Positions 1-4,968 of a stretch of DNA of 6,500 bases are shown piece by piece. The stretch comes from an uncultured Oscillospiraceae bacterium. Its GTDB lineage: Bacteria > Bacillota > Clostridia > Oscillospirales > Oscillospiraceae. The first letter of the stretch is position 1. Each line of letters begins with the position of its first letter. The notes under the pieces are model-generated. The model was not told the origin of the DNA. It ran no database searches and was given only the letters and a program-made list of their open reading frames with translations. Position numbers and translations under genes: made by a program. Where the stretch lies: assembly GCA_934590505.1 (NCBI GenBank), contig CAKTPC010000112.1, positions 1-6,500 of the forward strand, read 5' to 3'.

Positions 1-579
1 ACCGATTCGGCGGAGCTTGCCCGTGAGGAAGAAAGAATAAGCAAGAAGAAAGCGGCGCAGATGTTTGAAAGCGGCGCTCTTGCCGTGCTGCCTGCCGGTA
101 CGTTCGCGGCGCTGAAGGAAATACACAGGTATCTTTTTGAGGATATTTATGATTTCGCGGGCGAGATACGCACGGTGAATCTCGCAAAGGGCAATTTCCG
201 CTTTGCACCGCTGATGTATCTCGACGCGGCACTTGCGAGCATTGATAAAATGCCGCAGTCGACATATGACGAGATCATCGAGAAGTATGTTGAGATGAAC
301 ATTGCCCATCCGTTTCGGGAGGGCAACGGACGCAGTATGCGTATATGGCTTGACCTGATGCTGAAAAACGGTATCGCTAAGGTCGTGGACTGGAGCCGGG
401 TAGACAAGGAGGATTACCTGCTTGCTATGGAACGCAGCCCCATACGTGACACAGAGATCAAGGTACTGCTCAAAGCGGCGCTGACGGAGGACGTGGACAG
501 CCGCGAGATATATATGAAAGGTATAGACCACAGTTACTACTACGAGGGCTATACCACCTTCAAGACTGAGGAACTGTAA
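1..579 (+). CDS. Fic family protein AMP-transferase, class III (5' end outside window)
   Basis: The frame is open from base 1, so the ATG at 61 is internal: the 20 residues before it (TDSAELAREEER...) match the start region of Fic proteins. 192 residues are visible and probably fewer than ten are missing. The catalytic motif HPFREGNGRSMR is complete, with His at 307-309, acidic Glu, the GNGR anion hole and the second Arg. The flap region before it (IRTVNLAKGNFRF) is also present. Near the C-terminus lies SYYYEG (532-549), which fits the inhibitory motif [S/T]xxxE[G/N]; this defines class III Fic enzymes such as Neisseria NmFic, whose inhibitory Glu blocks ATP. Known family activity is transfer of AMP from ATP to a hydroxyl side chain of a target protein, with DNA gyrase reported for relatives. 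The target here is unknown. The gene ends in tandem stops (TAATAA) and is followed by a strong hairpin. No antitoxin gene is seen downstream, consistent with built-in inhibition. Confidence 0.93.
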   Translation, partial: TDSAELAREEERISKKKAAQMFESGALAVLPAGTFAALKEIHRYLFEDIYDFAGEIRTVNLAKGNFRFAPLMYLDAALASIDKMPQSTYDEIIEKYVEMNIAHPFREGNGRSMRIWLDLMLKNGIAKVVDWSRVDKEDYLLAMERSPIRDTEIKVLLKAALTEDVDSREIYMKGIDHSYYYEGYTTFKTEEL

Positions 580-610
580 TAAGACTTACGCTACGTACGC
601 CTCCGAAACA

Positions 611-639
611 GATAAAACCAGCGGCTGAGAGGCTTTATC
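611..639 (+). other. Small imperfect hairpin in the Fic 3' untranslated region
   Basis: Bases 611-619 (gataaaacc) and 631-639 (ggctttatc) can pair at 8 of 9 positions. A further segment, cggctga at 622-628, is complementary to tcagccg at 643-649, which overlaps the outer arm of the terminator that follows. The two folds would compete. This may only modulate mRNA end stability; no function is shown. Confidence 0.3.
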
Positions 640-644
640 CATTC

Positions 645-697
645 AGCCGAAAAGAGCCGACTCCTATGTTTTCAAGTGGAGTCGGCTCTTTTCGGCT
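645..697. terminator. Bidirectional intrinsic terminator between convergent genes
   Basis: Bases 645-664 and 678-697 are a perfect 20-bp inverted repeat around a 13-nt loop. The inner stem is GC-rich (gagccgactcc/ggagtcggctc) and flanked by AAAA on the left and TTTT on the right, so a U-tract is made in either direction. It lies 65 bases after the Fic stop and 35 bases after the HTH regulator stop, so it probably ends both transcripts. Confidence 0.9.
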
Positions 698-732
698 TGC
701 CTGTCGTAATATAGTCGCTCTTATTTACTTGG

Positions 733-1023
733 TCACTCTTTGCGCCGGTTCTTTCTCAGATGCTCGGCAATTTCAAACAACAGCTCAACATCCTCGGGAG
801 AAAGTCCGTCCGCGCTTATCGCAGCTCGATCGTTTATGCCAAGCAGAAAATCCGATGAAACGCCAAATATATTTGCCAGCTCGACGATATATTGAGTGGA
901 GGGTACAGATATCCCCATTTCCCACGCATTGACGCTCGACCGGGTTATCCCCAAACGCCGGGCAAGTTCCGATTGGGTAAGACCCTTCTTCTCACGAAGG
1001 CTTTTTATTTTTTCAGCAATCAT
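733..1023 (-). CDS. Small XRE/Cro-CI family HTH transcriptional regulator
   Basis: A 96-residue protein. Residues 2-58 form a typical HTH_3 domain: KIKSLREKKGLTQ leads into the LTQSELARRLG helix, then ITRSSVNAWEMG as the recognition helix, and a YIVELANIFGVSSDFLLG C-cap. The tail (LSPEDVELLFEIAEHLRKN) is probably one amphipathic helix, a likely dimer contact, ending in a basic KNRRKE. The ATG at 1023 is preferred over one at 1047 because GGAGGG lies 7 nt upstream of it and the HTH domain starts right there. Function is inferred as a DNA-binding repressor or activator, with no sensor domain visible. It is divergent from the Sel1 lipoprotein gene across a 194-base region with a large palindrome beside its start, which suggests autoregulation and possibly control of the lipoprotein gene. 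It is convergent with the Fic gene. Confidence 0.9.
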   Translation of the reverse strand: MIAEKIKSLREKKGLTQSELARRLGITRSSVNAWEMGISVPSTQYIVELANIFGVSSDFLLGINDRAAISADGLSPEDVELLFEIAEHLRKNRRKE

Positions 1024-1030
1024 TTTAACA

Positions 1031-1036
1031 CCCTCC
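1031..1036 (-). promoter_or_regulatory. Ribosome binding site of HTH regulator
   Basis: GGAGGG on the minus strand, 7 nt before the ATG at 1023-1021. It decides the start in favour of the shorter 96-residue product; the ATG at 1047 would place this site inside the coding sequence. Confidence 0.8.
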
Positions 1037-1043
1037 AATGCTG

Positions 1044-1083
1044 CCATCAGTTAACAGGAACGTATACGCCTGTAAGCTGATGG
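1044..1083. promoter_or_regulatory. Imperfect ~40-nt palindrome, candidate operator or leader hairpin
   Basis: Arms CCATCAG (1044-1050) and CTGATGG (1077-1083) pair perfectly. Inside them acagg (1054-1058) pairs with cctgt (1069-1073), and the centre is the perfect palindrome CGTATACG (1061-1068). Small bulges separate the blocks, giving about 18 base pairs in all. It sits 8 bases upstream of the regulator's ribosome binding site and about 55 bases before the -35 box of the Sel1 gene. It could be an operator for the XRE protein or a hairpin in that gene's leader RNA. The sequence alone cannot tell which. Confidence 0.45.
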
Positions 1084-1137
1084 TCAGTATGGTAAAACAA
1101 TCACCAAGATGTTTCATTATCACAGAGATGTTTATAC

Positions 1138-1166
1138 TTGACATTTTGCCCAAACAAAGTTATATT
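1138..1166 (+). promoter_or_regulatory. Sigma-A-type promoter of the Sel1 lipoprotein gene
   Basis: TTGACA (1138-1143) is a perfect -35 box, followed by a 17-nt spacer and TATATT (1161-1166), a 5 of 6 match to the -10 consensus. Transcription would start near 1173, leaving a leader of about 45 nt before the ATG at 1218. Confidence 0.75.
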
Positions 1167-1217
1167 ACAGACAGACACTTTAATTTGCACGATACTAAAA
1201 AGAAGGGATTTGAGAAA

Positions 1218-2630
1218 ATGAAAAAGATAATAAGTGTCATTCTGTTATGCGCTATGGCAATCACTTTATGCGCCTGCGGAGACAAAGGGGCAAAAGCCTT
1301 TGAGGAGGCAAGCCAGATGTACGACGCAGGAGACTACGCCGGAGCATTTGCCATTCTGGATGAAAACCGCGACAGCGGCAACGCGGATATTCAGACGCTG
1401 CTCGGTGACTGCTACTATTTCGGTCGGGGCACGGAGCAGGACTATACCAAGGCAGCGGAGATGTACGCTGCCGCGGCTGAACAGGGCAGCGCAGGAGCAC
1501 AGTATGCGCTTGGATCTATGTATCTTGATGGCAGCGGCGTGAAGCAGGATTACAGCAAGGCCGTTGATCTCTGCACAAAAGCTTATGAGCAGGGCAACAT
1601 GGACGCATGCGTCACCCTTGGATATATGTATGAAAATGGCTACGGCGTGACAAGAGATATGGCGAAAGCGGTAGAACTGTACACGGAGGCGGCTGATGCC
1701 GGGATGTCCTGGGGGCAGAATAACCTCGGCTGGTGCTACTATTACGGCGAAGGTGTAGATTATGATCTGAACAAAGCGGCAGAGCTGTTTGAAACGGCTG
1801 CGTCGCAGGAAAATATAAACGCACGCTACGGTCTTGGACTTTGTAATTTTGATATGGGAAATTACAAAACCGCGCTTGACTGCTTTAAAACCGCGACGGA
1901 AGCCGACTATCCCGGCGCAAAGGACATGCTTGCCAGATGCTATCTCTTTGGTTACGGCACGGACGTTGATGAAGCCGAAGCCTTTAAGCTTCTCAAGGAA
2001 GCGGTCAACGAGACTCACGATACGGATTCCATGTACTACCTTGCACAGTGCTATCTTTTCGGCGTGGGTTCGGAGCCGGATACCGACACGGCAATAAGCT
2101 GGTTCACCTCTGCGGCGGGAGCCGGCAATATAGATGCGCAGGTATTTCTCGGCGATCTTTATCTCGGAGCAAGAGACGGCTATGTTGAAATGGACACCGA
2201 GGAGGGGATCAAATGGATGACAATGGCGGCCGATGCCGGAGATGGTGACTCTATGTACATTCTGGAACAGATATACCGCATGCCGTTTTACGGGGTGGTA
2301 GATATGGACAAGAGTCTGGAATACTGCAAGATGGCCATAGAAAACGGCATTGTGGACGCGGCAGACGATCTTGGCCAATATGATATGGATGACAGCGATT
2401 ACATAGACTGGACGATCAAGGGGGCCGAGCTCGGCAGCATGCTGTGTCAGGTAAATATGGCAGGAGCATACTGTGACGGCGAATACGGGCTGGAGAAGGA
2501 CTTTGCCGAAGCGGCAAAATACCTCAAGATGGCCAAGGACAATACAGATTCTTCATATTACGATACTATGGTACAAATTGTAGACCAGTATCCGGATCAC
2601 TATCCAGAGCTTAAGGATTTGATGGCCTGA
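1218..2630 (+). CDS. Sel1/TPR-like repeat lipoprotein
   Basis: A 470-residue protein. Residues 1-19 are a lipoprotein signal peptide (MKK, hydrophobic core, then lipobox LCAC), so Cys20 should be lipidated and the protein anchored on the outer face of the membrane. The ATG at 1218 is chosen because the signal peptide begins there and AGAAGGGA lies 9 nt upstream; starts from 1038 would bury the signal and the promoter. The rest is a solenoid of about ten Sel1 repeats of about 36 residues (pattern A..LG..Y..G.GV..D..KA...Y..AA..G): regular at 56-199, a TPR-like unit without the GxG turn at 200-233, then 234-269, 270-305, 306-343, 344-379, a shortened degenerate one at 380-407, and 408-442. Residues 24-55 look like a starting TPR. 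Sel1 arrays are protein-binding scaffolds; no catalytic motif is seen and the partner is unknown. It appears to be monocistronic. Confidence 0.92.
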   Translation: MKKIISVILLCAMAITLCACGDKGAKAFEEASQMYDAGDYAGAFAILDENRDSGNADIQTLLGDCYYFGRGTEQDYTKAAEMYAAAAEQGSAGAQYALGSMYLDGSGVKQDYSKAVDLCTKAYEQGNMDACVTLGYMYENGYGVTRDMAKAVELYTEAADAGMSWGQNNLGWCYYYGEGVDYDLNKAAELFETAASQENINARYGLGLCNFDMGNYKTALDCFKTATEADYPGAKDMLARCYLFGYGTDVDEAEAFKLLKEAVNETHDTDSMYYLAQCYLFGVGSEPDTDTAISWFTSAAGAGNIDAQVFLGDLYLGARDGYVEMDTEEGIKWMTMAADAGDGDSMYILEQIYRMPFYGVVDMDKSLEYCKMAIENGIVDAADDLGQYDMDDSDYIDWTIKGAELGSMLCQVNMAGAYCDGEYGLEKDFAEAAKYLKMAKDNTDSSYYDTMVQIVDQYPDHYPELKDLMA

Positions 2631-2647
2631 AAAAGTTGAACCTAAAA

Positions 2648-2682
2648 GAGGATGCAGCGAAATAAAAACTCGCTGCATCCTC
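2648..2682 (+). terminator. Intrinsic terminator of the Sel1 lipoprotein gene
   Basis: Perfect 13-bp stem (2648-2660 with 2670-2682; gaggatgcagcga) and a 9-nt A-rich loop, 17 bases after the stop codon. The following stretch (attgttgtatt) is T-rich but interrupted. Confidence 0.75.
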
Positions 2683-2713
2683 ATTGTTGTATTGCCTCTT
2701 AAGAGCCATCACG

Positions 2714-2738
2714 AAAGCCCCTCGCACTGAGGGGCTTT
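2714..2738. terminator. Terminator hairpin, probably for the minus-strand SDR operon
   Basis: Perfect 10-bp stem (2714-2723 with 2729-2738; aaagcccctc) with a 5-nt loop. It begins 10 bases past the SDR stop on the minus strand and has A/T runs on both sides, so it can work in either direction and may back up the lipoprotein terminator. Confidence 0.8.
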
Positions 2739-2748
2739 TAAAATAATC

Positions 2749-3474
2749 TCAAATTATAAACCCGCCGTCAACGGAGATGACCTGACCGGTGGTGTACTCG
2801 CTCCTTGCGAGAAACAGCATGGCTTCGGCGATATCCTCGGGGCGGCCGAGCTTGCGCAGCGGTATTTCATCGGCGAGCATGTCCAGTGTCTCGCGGCCGA
2901 GCACCTGGACCATATCGGTGTTTATAACGCCGGGAGCGATGCAGTTGACGCGGATTCCGGAGGGCGCAAGCTCCGCTGCGAGGGAGCGCGTCAGTCCGAC
3001 AATGGCGTGCTTGGTGGATGAATATGCGACCTCGCAGGACGCGCCGTGTACGCCCCAGATGGAGGCCATGTTGATGATGCAGCCGGAGTGCTCATGCAGC
3101 ATGTGCGGCAGGACAGCCTGAATGGTATTGTAGCAGCCGCCGAGGTTCACGTCAAAGATGCGCTTCCATGTCTCAGGCTCAATGTCCTGAAACTGCTGCT
3201 GTTTTGCGATGCCGGCGTTGTTGACGAGCAGGGAGATATGCCCCAGCTCGTGCTCTGTGCGCGAGACCATTTCGCGCACTGCCAGTGCATCTGCCACGTC
3301 CGCCTGCTGCCAGATAGCGCTCGCGCCGTTGGCCTTGAGTTCTTCTGCGAGAGCCTCGGCCTTGTCGGTGCGCTCAACGCAGTTTATGCACACGGCGTAG
3401 CCCTCTTTTGCGAGTGCACGGGCGCACTGCGCTCCGATGCCGCGGGAGGAGCCTGTAACAAGCGCGACATGCAT
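2749..3474 (-). CDS. SDR family oxidoreductase, FabG-like 3-oxoacyl-ACP reductase type
   Basis: A 241-residue classical short-chain dehydrogenase of normal family length. The Rossmann cofactor motif TGSSRGIG is at residues 7-14 (the Arg favours NADPH, from family knowledge), NNAG at 85-88, the structural Asn at 110, and the catalytic Ser138, Tyr151 and Lys155 (YSSTK) match the numbering of E. coli FabG. PG at 181-182 and the end GQVISVDGG complete the signature. The likely reaction is NAD(P)H-dependent reduction of a keto group, plausibly on a 3-oxoacyl chain, in the cytoplasm; the substrate is not proven, since this fold also covers sugar and alcohol dehydrogenases. Two adjacent ATGs (3477, 3474) are possible. 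The second is chosen because AAAGGAGG lies 7 nt before it. Its A is the last base of the upstream acyltransferase stop, so the two are translationally coupled, which supports a lipid role. Confidence 0.9.
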   Translation of the reverse strand: MHVALVTGSSRGIGAQCARALAKEGYAVCINCVERTDKAEALAEELKANGASAIWQQADVADALAVREMVSRTEHELGHISLLVNNAGIAKQQQFQDIEPETWKRIFDVNLGGCYNTIQAVLPHMLHEHSGCIINMASIWGVHGASCEVAYSSTKHAIVGLTRSLAAELAPSGIRVNCIAPGVINTDMVQVLGRETLDMLADEIPLRKLGRPEDIAEAMLFLARSEYTTGQVISVDGGFII

Positions 3475-4286
3475 CATACCGCCTCCTTTGCAGCCTGCGG
3501 AAGGCTGCGCTCGATAAGACCGCGGCTGTAGTCCGCCAGCTCATTCGTGCTCATTTCCTTGACCTTATCCGCAGGGACAACGTCAAGAATACTGAGGTCA
3601 ACGTCGGTGGGGCGGAGGAAGAGATTTCTCTTGATTTTCTCGCTGCCGATTATCGAGGCGATGACCAGTGGGACGCCGGCCTTTTGCGCGATCTTGAAGG
3701 AGCCGGGGTGGAAGGGCAGCAGCGACAGGGTCTTGCTGCGTGTGCCCTCGGGATAGATACCGACGGAGCAGATATCCTTTTCCAGATAGTCCGCGGCGGT
3801 GAGGATGGTCTTGAGGGCATTGCGGTTGTTCTCACGGTCGATGGGCAGGAAGCCCGCGCCGTAGGATACGCGCCCGACGATAGGGATGCGCATGTTGGAG
3901 GGCTTGGAAATAAAGGATATGTTATAATCTCGGAGCTTGCTCATGACGACGAGCGGATCGAATATCGAGCGGTGGTTGCAGACAAACAGAAAGCGCTCGC
4001 CCGTGGGCAGCTTATCCATGCCATGGATGTGCGTGCGCACCCAGGCGTAACCGCACATGACGGAGCTGACGGAAATGCAGCCGAGACGGCAGATACCGCT
4101 CTGCTTTGTGATGGGCTTTGCGGTCGAGACGAAGATCGCGACGACTGCCCAGAACAGCAGGAACAAGATGTTCAGCGCAATGAAGCAACACGCGAACAGC
4201 AGCAGGGTTTTCCACATGACAAAGCCCGCGAAGTGTACATATATAATTACCGCCGCAAGCGACAGCAGAAGAAACAGAAGGATCAA
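3474..4286 (-). CDS. PlsC-type 1-acyl-sn-glycerol-3-phosphate acyltransferase, membrane-bound
   Basis: A 270-residue protein. Two hydrophobic segments (about 2-22 and 27-53) anchor it in the membrane. The acyltransferase domain follows: motif I NHRSIFD at 104-110 (catalytic His105 and Asp110), motif II around GFLPIDRENN at 145-154, motif III YPEGTRS at 178-184 (phosphate binding) and a VPLVIAS motif IV at 205-211. Known family activity is transfer of an acyl chain from acyl-ACP or acyl-CoA to lysophosphatidic acid to make phosphatidic acid at the inner face of the membrane; a different acyl acceptor is possible. No ATG fits. The start is TTG at 4286, with AAGGCGG 10 nt upstream and an in-frame stop at 4313-4311; Met24 is an alternative but would remove the first membrane segment. 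First gene of a coupled operon with the SDR, with the stop and the next ATG sharing one base. Confidence 0.9.
   Translation of the reverse strand: MILLFLLLSLAAVIIYVHFAGFVMWKTLLLFACCFIALNILFLLFWAVVAIFVSTAKPITKQSGICRLGCISVSSVMCGYAWVRTHIHGMDKLPTGERFLFVCNHRSIFDPLVVMSKLRDYNISFISKPSNMRIPIVGRVSYGAGFLPIDRENNRNALKTILTAADYLEKDICSVGIYPEGTRSKTLSLLPFHPGSFKIAQKAGVPLVIASIIGSEKIKRNLFLRPTDVDLSILDVVPADKVKEMSTNELADYSRGLIERSLPQAAKEAV
3482..3489 (-). promoter_or_regulatory. Ribosome binding site of SDR gene, inside the acyltransferase coding end
   Basis: AAAGGAGG on the minus strand, near-perfect anti-16S match, lying within the last codons of the acyltransferase. It is 4 nt from the first ATG and 7 nt from the second, which favours the second. 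Confidence 0.8.
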
Positions 4287-4356
4287 AGCTAAAGCACCGC
4301 CTTTTGAAAACTAAATAAAACTAAATTTTAAAAATATTAAAATTCATTTAAGATTT

Positions 4357-4384
4357 ATTTTACCACGGCTTTCGATTTTGCCAA
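4357..4384 (-). promoter_or_regulatory. Candidate promoter of the acyltransferase-SDR operon
   Basis: On the minus strand TTGGCA (4384-4379) is followed after 16 nt by TAAAAT (4362-4357), each 5 of 6 to consensus. The start would be near 4350, with an A/T-rich leader of about 64 nt before the TTG start. Confidence 0.55.
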
Positions 4385-4435
4385 GAGTATTTCAAATTTC
4401 TTGATTAAAATTTTACATTTTATGGGCACTGTGCA

Positions 4436-4464
4436 TTGACTGTACAGCGTAAAAAGCTTAATTT
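4436..4464 (+). promoter_or_regulatory. Weak candidate promoter of the S24-like gene
   Basis: TTGACT (4436-4441) is a 5 of 6 -35 match, but the best -10 at 17 nt (TAATTT, 4459-4464) is poor; TA-rich hexamers further on are too distant. The stretch 4314-4435 is A/T-rich and holds only the opposing promoter. A promoter is expected here but its exact place is uncertain. Confidence 0.3.
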
Positions 4465-4487
4465 ATATATGTATCATATAAAGGCGA

Positions 4488-4862
4488 GTGAGCGCTGTGC
4501 GGGAGGATTATTGCCTTGAGGACGCTGCAGGTCTGCCGAAGGGGACGGATTTCTGCGTCGTTGCGGAGAGCGACTGTATGGAGCCGTACATAAAAAGGGG
4601 AGAGCGCGTGTGCGTGAGCCGTAAGCAGACACCGGCGGAGGGAGAAGCGGGGCTGTTTCTCTACCGCGGCGCAGTATACTGCCGCCAGTGGTGCGAGGAC
4701 TATACAGGCGCGCTGTACCTGCTGTGCGCAAACCCCCGGCGGGAGAGCGAGAACATCCGTATCGACCGCGAAGAGCGCGGGCAGTGCCGCTGCCTCGGCA
4801 GGGTGCTGACGGATAAAAAGCTGCCGATGCCGGTATACGGCACTGGCCGAGGGCGCACATGA
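4488..4862 (+). CDS. Stand-alone S24/LexA-like domain protein with substituted catalytic dyad
   Basis: A 124-residue protein with the layout of a peptidase S24 (LexA/CI C-terminal) domain and no HTH. LPKGTDFCVVAESDCMEPYIKRGERVCVS (residues 16-44) matches the usual segment with GDSMEPTI..GD.V.V; G.AGLFLYRGAVYCRQW (52-68) matches the strand that carries the catalytic Lys; LYLLCANP (77-83) matches the later L.S.NP. The nucleophilic Ser is Cys30 (TGT, 4575-4577) and the Lys position is Arg66 (CGC, 4683-4685), so self-cleavage by the normal dyad is unlikely. Eight cysteines in 124 residues is unusually many. I infer a non-proteolytic binding fold or a diverged enzyme; role unknown. GTG at 4488 is the earliest start (stop at 4479-4481), but AAAGG is only 3 nt away; GTG at 4497 is an alternative. 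Transcribed alone, between divergent and downstream promoters. Confidence 0.72.
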   Translation: MSAVREDYCLEDAAGLPKGTDFCVVAESDCMEPYIKRGERVCVSRKQTPAEGEAGLFLYRGAVYCRQWCEDYTGALYLLCANPRRESENIRIDREERGQCRCLGRVLTDKKLPMPVYGTGRGRT

Positions 4863-4868
4863 AGCAAA

Positions 4869-4886
4869 AATGAATTGACATTCATT
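4869..4886. promoter_or_regulatory. Inverted repeat over the -35 box, candidate operator
   Basis: aatgaat (4869-4875) and attcatt (4880-4886) are perfect 7-bp arms with a 4-nt spacer. The repeat spans the TTGACA of the next promoter, so a bound dimeric regulator would block RNA polymerase. No regulator is identified. Confidence 0.4.
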
Positions 4887-4904
4887 GAAAGAATAATGTA
4901 CACT
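4875..4904 (+). promoter_or_regulatory. Promoter of the DUF6056-like membrane protein gene
   Basis: Perfect -35 TTGACA (4875-4880), 18-nt spacer, then TACACT (4899-4904, 4 of 6). Transcription would start near 4911, leaving a leader of about 58 nt. It lies just after the S24-like stop, so the membrane protein can be expressed independently. Confidence 0.6.
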
Positions 4905-4950
4905 ATACATGCCGTTGCAGTTGGCATCGCGCGGGGCAAAGGGCTGAGGC

Positions 4951-4957
4951 GGGAGGA
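4951..4957 (+). promoter_or_regulatory. Ribosome binding site of the DUF6056-like gene
   Basis: GGGAGGA lies 11 nt before the ATG at 4969 but only about 2-3 nt before the in-frame TTG at 4960, so the ATG is preferred. Confidence 0.65.
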
Positions 4958-4968
4958 ATTTGTTAAGA

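Noticed and set aside
61..579. Fic gene starting at the ATG at 61
   Set aside because: The frame is open to the window edge and the residues before 61 fit the family's N-terminal helix, so the gene is cut by the window and not complete.
1038..1217. 60-residue N-terminal extension of the Sel1 protein
   Set aside because: It would place the promoter and the lipoprotein signal peptide inside the coding region; the signal and ribosome site support the ATG at 1218.
1266..2378. Long 370-codon open frame antisense to the Sel1 gene
   Set aside because: It is codon-aligned with the sense gene, so it stays open merely because TTA, CTA and TCA codons are absent from this stretch. The product has no recognisable domain and the sense strand has a clear signal peptide, repeats, promoter and terminator.
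3684..4292. 202-codon open frame antisense to the acyltransferase
   Set aside because: It lies opposite a gene with all PlsC motifs; its product is low in hydrophobic structure and matches nothing, and it has no ribosome site of its own.
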